A stretch of DNA of 64,000 bases. Source: Flavobacterium quisquiliarum (GTDB lineage: Bacteria > Bacteroidota > Bacteroidia > Flavobacteriales > Flavobacteriaceae). The position numbers and the translations under genes are program-made. Each line of letters opens with the position of its first letter. Within the stretch, counting starts at the first letter, position 1. This document shows, one piece after another, positions 34,577-41,814 of the stretch. The stretch spans positions 145,061 to 209,060 of the forward strand of contig NZ_WWEM01000022.1 of NCBI RefSeq assembly GCF_019308285.1, written 5' to 3'. A model generated the notes under the pieces. That model was not told where the DNA came from and made no database searches. It worked only from the letters and a program-made list of their open reading frames with translations.

Positions 34577-34722
34577 TAGAAGCTAATCCAGCTGTACATT
34601 CCAACTCCTCCTTATATTTGTAATTTTTTAAGGCATAAAAGGAGCTTCCGTTGGTCGCTCTTTTATACCAAAAAAATTTAACAAATATAAGTCCGGGGTT
34701 TCCATTTCCATCTGGGCTAAAA
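34577..34722 (-). other. Structured GC-richer element with an 81-bp hairpin upstream of miaA
   Basis: The centre (34611-34691) is an extended hairpin: CTTATATTTGT with ACAAATATAAG, then AATTTTTT with AAAAAAATT, then GG-ATAAAAG-AGC with GCT-CTTTTAT-CC, capped by TTCCGTTGGTC. GC-richer flanks read, on the minus strand, TAGCCCAGATGGAAATGGAAA at one end and GTACAGCTGGATTAGCTTCT at the other. I recall sequences of this style between genes of other Bacteroidetes, but I cannot verify it. It has no ORF and fills the gap between channel and miaA. Confidence 0.5.
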
Positions 34723-34725
34723 ACT

Positions 34726-35646
34726 ATGAAGTACCTAATAACCATTGTCGGCCCAACAGCTATAGGCAAAACAGCCTTGAGTATTGCTTTGGCACAGCAT
34801 TTTAAATGCGAAATCGTTTCTTGCGACAGCCGTCAGTTTTTCAAAGAGATGACCATCGGAACCGCAGTTCCAAATCAGGAAGAATTAAACTCGGCTAAAC
34901 ATCATTTCATTCAAAATAAATCCATTTTTGAAAATTATACTGTTGGCGATTACGAAAAAGAAGCTTTAGCCAAAATCGAAGAATTATTTCAATCCAATGA
35001 TTTTGTCATTCTCATAGGCGGTTCAGGATTATATGTCGATGCCATTTTAAAAGGATTCGATGAATTTCCAGAAATAGATCCAAGTGTTCGTTCTGAAGTA
35101 AATTCAAACTACGAAAAAATCGGAATCGACTATCTTCAAGAACAATTGAAAAGTTTAGATCCCGAATATTATCAAAAAATAGCTTTAGAAAACCCGCAGA
35201 CTTTACAAAACCCGCAACGAATGATGCGTTTTGTAGAAGTTTGTATCGGTGCGCAAAAACCGTATTCTTCGTTTTTAAATCAAAAGAAAAATAATAGAGA
35301 CTTCACTCCTATTCTAATTGGTTTAGATGCCGATAGAGAAACAATTTACAGCCGAATCAATCAACGCGTTGACATCATGATGAACGAAGGTTTGTTAGAA
35401 GAAGCCAAATTACTTTATCCTAACAAAGCGTTAAATGCACTTCAAACCGTTGGGTATAGAGAATTATTTAGTTATTTTGACGGAGAATTCACATTGCCTT
35501 TTGCGATAGAAGAAATCAAAAAAAACACCAGAAGATTTTCCAAAAGACAATTAACATGGTTCAAACGAAACGAAAACACCAAATGGTTTGATTACGCAAC
35601 AGATAGAAAAGAAATCATAAATTACATAGAAAATCTTCTAAAATAA
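34726..35646 (+). CDS. miaA: tRNA dimethylallyltransferase
   Basis: Adds an isopentenyl group to A37 of tRNAs reading UNN codons. I place the start at ATG 34726 (MKYLITIVGPTAIGKTALS), giving 306 residues. The earlier in-frame start would translate part of the structured element. Features: P-loop GPTAIGKT, SCDSRQFFKEM with the catalytic aspartate, GGSGLYVDAIL and LQTVGYRELF. Length is normal. Confidence 0.95.
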   Translation: MKYLITIVGPTAIGKTALSIALAQHFKCEIVSCDSRQFFKEMTIGTAVPNQEELNSAKHHFIQNKSIFENYTVGDYEKEALAKIEELFQSNDFVILIGGSGLYVDAILKGFDEFPEIDPSVRSEVNSNYEKIGIDYLQEQLKSLDPEYYQKIALENPQTLQNPQRMMRFVEVCIGAQKPYSSFLNQKKNNRDFTPILIGLDADRETIYSRINQRVDIMMNEGLLEEAKLLYPNKALNALQTVGYRELFSYFDGEFTLPFAIEEIKKNTRRFSKRQLTWFKRNENTKWFDYATDRKEIINYIENLLK

Positions 35647-35725
35647 AAGTCTTTTTTCTTTCATCTTTCTTCTGCTTTCCAAAGGAAAAATCTAAAATCA
35701 ACACTCTAAAATCTAAAATTAAAAA

Positions 35726-36472
35726 ATGCCAATATCTCCCAATTTTACATCAGTTTTAAGCAAAGACTGGGAAATCAATTTCACACAATGCACACCAACA
35801 GGTTTTTTAAAATATACCGATTTGTGTAATATTTTGCAATTAACCGCAGCGGCGCATTCAGAAGTTGGCGGAATTAGTTTTTATGATATGCAGGAATTTC
35901 ATCAAGCCTGGGTTTTAAGCCGAATGCGTGTTGAAGTTCATGCTTTACCAAAATGGCAGGATGTTGTAACCGTAAAAACTTGGATTAACAGTTTAGAAAA
36001 TTCACGTTCAGTTCGTGCGTTGGAAATGTACGTTAATGGAAAAAAAATAATAGGATGCGAAACGTATTGGGCAGTTTTCAACACACAAGCACGTCGTCCA
36101 GAAGCCTTAGCTTTACCTTATGAACATTTCGAATTGTTCCCTGAAAACAGAGCAACAGAAGAAGGTTTTTCTAAAATAAACATCAACCACGAAAAAGAAG
36201 CCGTTTTTGAAAAAACAGTTTATTTATCTGATTTAGACATTGTAAATCACGTAAATAACGTAAAATATCTGGAATGGTGTTTGGATCATGTTGATCCAAA
36301 AAGAATTATGAAACAAGAAGTTAAAAGCTTCGAAATGAACTTCATGAAAGAACTTTCACTACAAGATAATGTTGTAATTCACGAAAGCGAAGATGAAGAT
36401 CACACAACAGCAACATTCAGTATTACAAAAGACGAAAAAACGTGTTTTGCTTTGGAATTGCATTGGAAGTAA
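35726..36472 (+). CDS. Acyl-ACP thioesterase
   Basis: Double hot-dog thioesterase of 248 residues of the plant/bacterial FatA/FatB type. The first hot-dog domain contains TDLCNILQLTAAAHSEVGG and the second NHVNNVKYLEWCLDHVDP, the catalytic signature of acyl-ACP thioesterases (asparagine-histidine pair). It would release free fatty acids from acyl carrier protein. The predicted frame begins MPISPNF, 79 bp after miaA. The gap holds low-complexity words (CTCTAAAATCTAAAATT) also found at 13510. Confidence 0.88.
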   Translation: MPISPNFTSVLSKDWEINFTQCTPTGFLKYTDLCNILQLTAAAHSEVGGISFYDMQEFHQAWVLSRMRVEVHALPKWQDVVTVKTWINSLENSRSVRALEMYVNGKKIIGCETYWAVFNTQARRPEALALPYEHFELFPENRATEEGFSKININHEKEAVFEKTVYLSDLDIVNHVNNVKYLEWCLDHVDPKRIMKQEVKSFEMNFMKELSLQDNVVIHESEDEDHTTATFSITKDEKTCFALELHWK

Positions 36473-36486
36473 ATCGCAATTTCTTT

Positions 36487-36568
36487 CCTGCAAGGTTTTC
36501 AAAACCTTGTAGGTTTGTTATTTAAACTCTAATATTTTATACCTACAAGGTTTTGGAAACCTTGCAGG
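36487..36568. repeat. Nested palindromic repeat with AAGGTTTTCAAAACCTT
   Basis: Arms 36487-36514 and 36541-36568 are 28-bp inverted copies, 27 of 28 identical. Each arm itself contains a palindrome (AAGGTTTTCAAAACCTT and the variant with GG). The loop is 26 bp. A typical dispersed intergenic element. Confidence 0.88.
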
Positions 36569-36582
36569 AAAGTGGAATCAAT

Positions 36583-36614
36583 AAAAAAACGATGCAAATT
36601 GCATCGTTTTTTTT
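36583..36614. terminator. Bidirectional terminator
   Basis: AAAAAAACGATGCA-AAT-TGCATCGTTTTTTT lies between the convergent thioesterase and TPR genes and has A and T tracts on both sides. Confidence 0.85.
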
Positions 36615-36621
36615 ATCAAAA

Positions 36622-37152
36622 TCATTTCGATTTCTTTTTAGAATCTTTTTTAGTTTTCTTTTTCTTCTTTTTAAGCAAATCAATTTTATTGTCAATTCTC
36701 TTCTCAACATCTGAAATATCAGATTCATAATTAAATTGCAACGAATGAAGTTTAGCATTTTTAATTTCTTTTAAAGCCTTTTTAAACTCATTTTGCGCTT
36801 CTAAAAGAATGGCTTTCTTGACATAAATCTCGGATTTATTGATTCCTTTTACCGTTAAGGCAAAATCAATGAGCTTTCGAGCTTCTTCATAATCTTCATT
36901 TAAAATCAAAGTTTTTAAATAATACGGATACACTTCAAGAGCATGAATATTAATCGATAAAGCCTGCTGAAAATAAGATTTCGCTTCTTCATAGTTCATC
37001 AATTGTTCTGCCTGAATTCTTCCATACAAACACAAAACCATTGTATTTTTATCATCATAAGAAAAAGCATAATCTAAAGATTCTATTGTTCCTTCCAACC
37101 AAAACGGATAATTATCCAAGGCTTGAAAAAGGTATTTATCAGTTGTTTTCAT
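36622..37152 (-). CDS. TPR-like protein, last gene of the RtcB-PrfH operon
   Basis: A 176-residue protein with helical repeats of tetratricopeptide type (MNYEEAKSYFQQALSINIHALEVYPYY, NEDYEEARKLIDFALTVKG, NEFKKALKEIKNAKL) and an extremely lysine-rich C-terminal tail (about 158-176). It overlaps prfH by 14 bases. The basic tail could contact RNA. Function unknown; the location ties it to RNA repair or ribosome rescue. It could also be a passenger gene at the end of the operon. Confidence 0.75.
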   Translation of the reverse strand: MKTTDKYLFQALDNYPFWLEGTIESLDYAFSYDDKNTMVLCLYGRIQAEQLMNYEEAKSYFQQALSINIHALEVYPYYLKTLILNEDYEEARKLIDFALTVKGINKSEIYVKKAILLEAQNEFKKALKEIKNAKLHSLQFNYESDISDVEKRIDNKIDLLKKKKKKTKKDSKKKSK

Positions 37153-37828
37153 TGCGTAAATCGTTTTTTAATTTCTGACGAGTTCCTTTATAACTTTTCT
37201 CTACTTTGTTCTTTTTAAAATCACTTCCCGTAAAAACTCTCACTGGATTTCCGCGCTCTACATTGAGTTGGTTTTCCCATTGTTTCCCAACGTGATTTTT
37301 AAGCTGAACTAGTTTTTCGTCTTCTAGTTTTTTTAATAATCTTTCTGTTGCCAGTTTTTTGTTTTGATGCTGGGAACGGCTATCCATAGAAACAACCGCA
37401 ATTCCAGTTGGAATATGTGTTGCCCGAATTGCCGAACTGACTTTATTTACATGCTGACCGCCTGCTCCGGAACTTCTCATAGCCTGATATTGAATATCAC
37501 TTTCTGAAACCGATGTATTTTTCTGTTGTTCAATTTCAAAAATCCCAATAAACCAGTTTTTACGTTTGTGCATTTTCCTAAACTGGCTCTGGCCAATCCA
37601 TTGAATCGTTCCAACCCATGAATTCACAAACTGATCAGCATTATTTCCTTTTACAGCAATCGATGCAGTTTCTATCGTTCCGTTTTCTTCTCCTTTTTCT
37701 CTTTGCAATAAAACCACATCTAAATTCTGGTCTTCAGCTTCTTCCAAAACTTTTTTAAGCACTTGGGCGACAACCCAAGTGCATTCTGCAGGCCCGCGAC
37801 CCGCTGTTATCTGAATTATTCTTTCCAT
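37139..37828 (-). CDS. prfH: Peptide chain release factor H
   Basis: Release factor homologue that acts on ribosomes with a damaged decoding centre. The 229-residue protein has a GGQ loop SSGAGGQHVNKVSS (123-125) and the following RATHIPTGIAV segment of class I factors. It lacks the codon-recognition domain; the short N-terminal domain (MERIIQITAGRGPAECTWVVAQVL) is that of PrfH. The C-terminal part is basic. It is encoded in an operon with RtcB, the ligase that repairs the nicked rRNA. The gene overlaps both its neighbours. Confidence 0.93.
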   Translation of the reverse strand: MERIIQITAGRGPAECTWVVAQVLKKVLEEAEDQNLDVVLLQREKGEENGTIETASIAVKGNNADQFVNSWVGTIQWIGQSQFRKMHKRKNWFIGIFEIEQQKNTSVSESDIQYQAMRSSGAGGQHVNKVSSAIRATHIPTGIAVVSMDSRSQHQNKKLATERLLKKLEDEKLVQLKNHVGKQWENQLNVERGNPVRVFTGSDFKKNKVEKSYKGTRQKLKNDLRNENN

Positions 37829-38421
37829 TTTTCTAATATTTTAAGAAGCTTTCCTCTGTTTTTTGCTTCTTTAATAAATTTTGGAAGTCGTGAAACCATC
37901 GTCCCATTACCGCTTCCATTATTATTTCTCTCTCTTAAATCAGCTTTAATGTATTTTTCCAAGTACACTAAATGTTCCTGATTATAAACCCAAAAAACAT
38001 TTCCTCTGACTTCTTTTTGAAACCAAAGCTGCAAATTGTGCCAAGGTTCTCTTACCAAACCATCTTTTTGCGGTTCTTTTCTAGTTCTCAAAATCGCAGG
38101 TTTTATTTCCTCGTTAAAACTGCAATGCGGACATTTAACCTGATACATTTCTGGTCTTTCTTTGAAAATCTGAGACTCATAATCAAATTTTTCATAACAA
38201 TTACTACAGTAATGCTTTCCAAGTGCTTTGTACTGATAAACTGGTTCGTCAATCTTATGAAAACAGGATTTGCATTCAAAAGTCATTGTAGTACATTTTC
38301 CGCATTCACAATTTCTAGGAATTTCTTTCAAAACTCCTTTAGATTCACATTTTGGACATTTCACGAAAATCTCGTTATAAAAATGTCCCAGCCATTTATT
38401 TTCATCTTGAAACCTTTCCAT
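37816..38421 (-). CDS. Zinc-ribbon protein between rtcB and prfH, unknown
   Basis: A 201-residue protein with at least five CxxC-like knuckles in the first 120 residues (CPKCESKG, CECGKC, CKSCFHK, CSNCYEK, CPHCSFN), that is, two or three zinc ribbons, then a basic alpha-helical half (WVYNQEHLVYLEKYIKADLRERN... LPKFIKEAKNRGKLLKILEKW). It lies between rtcB (13-bp gap) and prfH (13-bp overlap). I do not recognise a named family. The zinc ribbons suggest RNA or ribosome binding, so it may be a targeting or sensing part of the repair module. Inference from neighbours only. Confidence 0.8.
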   Translation of the reverse strand: MERFQDENKWLGHFYNEIFVKCPKCESKGVLKEIPRNCECGKCTTMTFECKSCFHKIDEPVYQYKALGKHYCSNCYEKFDYESQIFKERPEMYQVKCPHCSFNEEIKPAILRTRKEPQKDGLVREPWHNLQLWFQKEVRGNVFWVYNQEHLVYLEKYIKADLRERNNNGSGNGTMVSRLPKFIKEAKNRGKLLKILEKWKE

Positions 38422-38434
38422 AATCTTTTACTTT

Positions 38435-39826
38435 TTAACGATCCATTCTAACAATTTTAGGCGTAAACGTTCCTAAAACCTCCACTAAATCCGTTTGGTT
38501 TGCCATCACTTTTGTAATGTCTTTGTAGGCCATTGGCGCTTCGTCAATATTTCCTCCTATCAAGGTTACATCATTGGCTTTCAAAACCTTTTTGATTTCA
38601 CTTTGTGTAAAAGTACTTTTACATTTGGCTCTCGAAAACAAACGTCCCGCGCCGTGCGAAGCAGAATTAAGGCTTTCGGCATTTCCTTTACCTTTTACAA
38701 TAAAACCTGGAGCAGTCATCGAACCCGGAATAATTCCTAATTGCCCTTCTCCTGCTGGCGTTGCACCTTTTCTGTGCACAATACATTCCTGACCGTTAAC
38801 CATTTCTTTCCAAGCAAAATTGTGGTGATTTTCAATTGTTACCACTACCCTTTTTCCAATTGCTTTGGCAATTCTTCTGTGAATATCGTCGTGACAAGCT
38901 TTAGCATATTCTCCTGCTAAATTCATCGCCAGCCAATATTCCTGACCATCGTGCGTATTCAAATCCAACCAGGCTAAATGCTGTACATTTTTTGGTAACG
39001 GACACTGCTTTGTTGCCAAATACGTGTAATGCTTCGCAATGTTTGCGCCCAATCCACGTGAACCGCTATGAGAAAGAACTGCAAAATATTCACCTTTTTC
39101 CAATTTCCATTCGTTCTCAGGATTATCAATTTTGGCAATTCCAAATTCTACAAAATGATTCCCTCCGCCTGAAGTTCCTAATTGTTTATAGGCTTTTGGA
39201 AGAAGATTTTTCAATAACGGAATATCCTGAAATCCGCTATTGTAAAACACCTCATGATCGACACGAGAAGCGTGCGTTTCATACATTCCGAACTTTGTAT
39301 TGTCTTTTAAAATTGCTTCCAACTGATCTTCTTTTCCTTTAAAATGAGAAGCTGGCAAATCAAAAATCGAAAGGCTCATTCGGCAACCGATATCAACTCC
39401 AACTCCATACGGAATTACAGCATTATCTGTCGCTAGAACTCCTCCAATTGGTAATCCATAACCTGAATGCGCATCCGGCATTAAGGCTCCAGCAACTGAA
39501 ATTGGCAGTTTTAATGAATCATACAATTGAAATTTTGCCTGATCATCGATTTCATTTTCTCCGAAAATTTTAAAAGGTGCTCTAGTATTTTTAAGCTGAT
39601 GCATTCTTACTTGAACAGGCTTAATCAAACCTTCAGCTACCTTTCCCCAAGTTCCGTTTCCTTCATATTTTTCAGGATGTAATAGAACGTCTTTTGCTTC
39701 TGTTAGAATAGATTCTTTTTTTTCTCTTTTTCTATATCTGTTTATTTGCCCTAAGGCTATATTTATTGAATTGTTCTTTGGAAAACCCAATTTAATCAGG
39801 TCTTTTCCGGATAATTTATTTCCCAT
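38435..39826 (-). CDS. rtcB: RtcB-family RNA ligase
   Basis: GTP- and Mn-dependent ligase joining 2',3'-cyclic phosphate (or 3'-phosphate) to 5'-OH ends. The 463-residue protein carries metal and GMP motifs: YGVGVDIGCRMSLS, LGTSGGGNHFVEFG, LSHSGSRGLG, ENHHNFAW, HRKGATPA and ASHGAGRLFSRAK with the histidine thought to be guanylylated. The N-terminal part (KDLIKLGFPKNNSINIALGQINRYRKREKKE) is an extra segment ahead of the core, as in RtcB paralogues paired with PrfH. Four adjoining genes complete the operon. Confidence 0.94.
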   Translation of the reverse strand: MGNKLSGKDLIKLGFPKNNSINIALGQINRYRKREKKESILTEAKDVLLHPEKYEGNGTWGKVAEGLIKPVQVRMHQLKNTRAPFKIFGENEIDDQAKFQLYDSLKLPISVAGALMPDAHSGYGLPIGGVLATDNAVIPYGVGVDIGCRMSLSIFDLPASHFKGKEDQLEAILKDNTKFGMYETHASRVDHEVFYNSGFQDIPLLKNLLPKAYKQLGTSGGGNHFVEFGIAKIDNPENEWKLEKGEYFAVLSHSGSRGLGANIAKHYTYLATKQCPLPKNVQHLAWLDLNTHDGQEYWLAMNLAGEYAKACHDDIHRRIAKAIGKRVVVTIENHHNFAWKEMVNGQECIVHRKGATPAGEGQLGIIPGSMTAPGFIVKGKGNAESLNSASHGAGRLFSRAKCKSTFTQSEIKKVLKANDVTLIGGNIDEAPMAYKDITKVMANQTDLVEVLGTFTPKIVRMDR

Positions 39827-40577
39827 GATTTTCTATCATTTCGTCTGCATATTGCTGATACAAAGCATGCAGACTCATATTTTTAATGGGGTTTTTCTCT
39901 TTTGGATTTTCATAATCATAATAACTCCAGCTTCGAGAGAAACCGTCTACTAATTTGTTTATTTTATTTCTTAGATTCTGATTAACAATATAATTTTCAA
40001 CAACTTGAATTTCACTTTCTAAATATGAATCTACCATCCTAGTATGTGTTATCATATAAGGACTAACGCGAAGTACATATCGCCAAGGCTCATTAAATAC
40101 ATAATGCACTTTATATCTTTTAAAGTTACTGCACCAACGTTCGCGCTTATAAAAATGTACTTTTTCTTTTTCAGTCAATTCTAATTTTGGACTTTTCCAT
40201 TCCCATTCTGAAAATTCTTTTACAGTCTGAATCTTTTCAACATAAACATGTCTGCTTTTTCTTTTTTTCTTTCTCTTAAAAGATTTTTCGGAAGAAAACT
40301 GCCATGTATTAATTTTTGTCAATAATTCTTTGTAAAATTCAGCTTCTGCAGATCGTGCAACATCATCTCTTAACTTGAAATTACGCTGCCATCCTTTTTG
40401 ATAAGGAACTTGCAAAGGAACTAATGGTAAATTCCTGCGTTTGTTCCAAAGTTCAACTTCAAGCTTTCTTAAATGAATTAATTGTTTATCAAAATCTTTC
40501 TTTATTAATCTTTTTTTCCTTCTTTTACTTTTAAAACGAGTACACAAAGCATACTCCTCTACCGTATAATTTTCCAT
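39816..40577 (-). CDS. Basic unknown protein, first gene of the RtcB-PrfH operon
   Basis: A 253-residue protein, highly basic, with lysine/arginine clusters (RFKSKRRKKRLIKK, KSFKRKKKRKSRHVY) and many aromatic residues (WSYYDYENP, WRYVLRVSPYMITHTR). It overlaps rtcB by 11 bases. No known domain is recognised; composition suggests nucleic-acid or ribosome binding. A palindrome TTTATCC-TTGAC-GGATAAA sits 48 bases upstream of its start. It could guide the ligase to its RNA, but there is no motif to prove this. Confidence 0.75.
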   Translation of the reverse strand: MENYTVEEYALCTRFKSKRRKKRLIKKDFDKQLIHLRKLEVELWNKRRNLPLVPLQVPYQKGWQRNFKLRDDVARSAEAEFYKELLTKINTWQFSSEKSFKRKKKRKSRHVYVEKIQTVKEFSEWEWKSPKLELTEKEKVHFYKRERWCSNFKRYKVHYVFNEPWRYVLRVSPYMITHTRMVDSYLESEIQVVENYIVNQNLRNKINKLVDGFSRSWSYYDYENPKEKNPIKNMSLHALYQQYADEMIENHGK

Positions 40578-40624
40578 TAAAAAATTATAATGTATTAAGT
40601 TAACAGCCAGATAGGCTTAAACAT

Positions 40625-40643
40625 TTTATCCTTGACGGATAAA
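40625..40643. promoter_or_regulatory. Palindrome upstream of the RtcB-PrfH operon
   Basis: TTTATCC (40625-40631) and GGATAAA (40637-40643) are perfect arms around TTGAC. It lies between the mini-gene terminator and the first operon gene. An operator is possible; no regulator gene is nearby. Confidence 0.45.
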
Positions 40644-40685
40644 TAAATAAAATCGGTTTTCGGGAAAATTTGAAGTGTCTAGAAT

Positions 40686-40722
40686 AAAAAAAGCCCGAAA
40701 CTAAATGTCTTCGGGCTTTTTT
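40686..40722 (-). terminator. Terminator of the 27-codon mini-gene
   Basis: AAAAAGCCCGAA with TTCGGGCTTTTT, loop of about ten bases, starts 22 bases past the stop of the mini-gene and has T residues at the exit. It lies ahead of the RtcB operon. Confidence 0.85.
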
Positions 40723-40743
40723 ATATAGCTAAAAAATGTATTT

Positions 40744-40827
40744 CTAAGATTGAAATAAGCCACGAAGAATTGCTGCACCAAATCCGTTTGGTGTGAAGCT
40801 TTGTGATGTCGATGTAAGTACAAACAT
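40744..40827 (-). CDS. 27-aa mini-protein with its own terminator
   Basis: ATG at 40827 opens 27 codons (MFVLTSTSQSFTPNGFGAAILR and five more), stop TAG at 40744-40746. The hairpin terminator follows at once. A candidate promoter (CCAAAT/CAAATATT on the plus strand, 40867-40900; reverse strand ATTTGG 20 bases ahead of AATATTTG) precedes it. The gap 40578-41094 of 517 bp would otherwise be empty apart from AT-rich sequence (40900-41040) without further ORF. The fixed end GFGAAILRGLFQS and the terminator suggest a real small transcript; it could also be a small RNA. Confidence 0.4.
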   Translation of the reverse strand: MFVLTSTSQSFTPNGFGAAILRGLFQS

Positions 40828-41050
40828 TTTTCTTCGTTTTTAAAGGGTTATTATTTTTTTCGTCTGCAAATATTGTGAATTGTTTTTTGATTTTCCAAAT
40901 TTATTTTAAAGAAAATTCTTCAAAATAATTTTAAAATTAAAAAAACCAAACAGAATCAAAAAAAATAAGCAACTAATAAACAAAACATTAAACATGATTT
41001 CACTCTCAAAAAAGCAGTGAAAAAATTTAAATAAAAAGCACAAAAAAAAA

Positions 41051-41068
41051 GCTCTGATTTCTCAGAGC
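41051..41068 (-). terminator. Terminator of rprY
   Basis: GCTCTGA, loop TTTC, TCAGAGC, 27 bp past the rprY stop; on the minus strand it is followed by TTTTTTTTT. Confidence 0.8.
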
Positions 41069-41094
41069 CTATATCATTTTAAGTGAATTTTCAA

Positions 41095-41811
41095 TTATTC
41101 AGTGACTTTGCTTTTTACTACTAATCTGAATCCTTCTCCATGGATGTTTAAGATTTCAACATCTTCATCTGCTTTCAAATATTTTCTCAATTTGGCAATG
41201 TAAACGTCCATACTTCTTGAAGTAAAGTAGTTGTCATCTCTCCAGATTTTTGTTAAAGCTAATTCTCTTGGCATTAAGTCATTTTCATGAAGAATAAGCA
41301 TTTTAAGCAATTCATTTTCTTTTGGAGACAATTTAATAGGCTCTTCATCTTGATAAGTCAAGAATCTAAGTTTTGAATTTAAGTGGAATTTACCAATATT
41401 AAATTCGAATTGTACTTGTTCTGCCTTTGTATCAGCAGATTTTCTTTGAATGATTGCTTTAATCTTCATTAAAAGAACTTCTGAATCAAAAGGTTTATTT
41501 AAATAGTCATCTGCGCCAGCTTTATACCCTTTTAACACATCTTCTTTCATAGATTTTGCTGTTAAAAAGATAATTGGCACTTCACTGTTCTTCTCTCTAA
41601 TTTCTTTGGCCAAAGTGTAACCATCTTTATAAGGCATCATTACATCAAGAATACATAAATCGTATACATCCTTCTTGAATTTTTCGAAACCTTCCATACC
41701 GTTTTTAGCTAAAGTAACTTCAAAGTCATTTAACATTAGATAATCTTTAAGAACCGCCCCAAAATTTAGGTCATCTTCTACTAAAAGTATTCTTTTGTTA
41801 GTATTTTCCAT
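41095..41811 (-). CDS. rprY: OmpR-family response regulator RprY
   Basis: Response regulator of 238 residues: receiver domain with acidic pocket (VEDD at 11-14), phospho-acceptor Asp56 (DLCILD, 51-56) and the lysine of YLNKPFD, then a winged-helix OmpR-type DNA-binding domain (LSPKENELLKMLILHENDLMPRELALTKIWRDDNYFTSRSMDVYIAKLRKYL). It follows the histidine kinase gene directly (3 bp). In Bacteroides and Porphyromonas the pair is called RprXY and links to stress and efflux. Confidence 0.93.
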   Translation of the reverse strand: MENTNKRILLVEDDLNFGAVLKDYLMLNDFEVTLAKNGMEGFEKFKKDVYDLCILDVMMPYKDGYTLAKEIREKNSEVPIIFLTAKSMKEDVLKGYKAGADDYLNKPFDSEVLLMKIKAIIQRKSADTKAEQVQFEFNIGKFHLNSKLRFLTYQDEEPIKLSPKENELLKMLILHENDLMPRELALTKIWRDDNYFTSRSMDVYIAKLRKYLKADEDVEILNIHGEGFRLVVKSKVTE

Positions 41812-41814
41812 ATT

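Noticed and set aside
37972..38451. Plus-strand frame of 159 codons opposite the zinc-ribbon gene
   Set aside because: Phe-rich antisense shadow; the minus-strand gene has conserved cysteine pairs.
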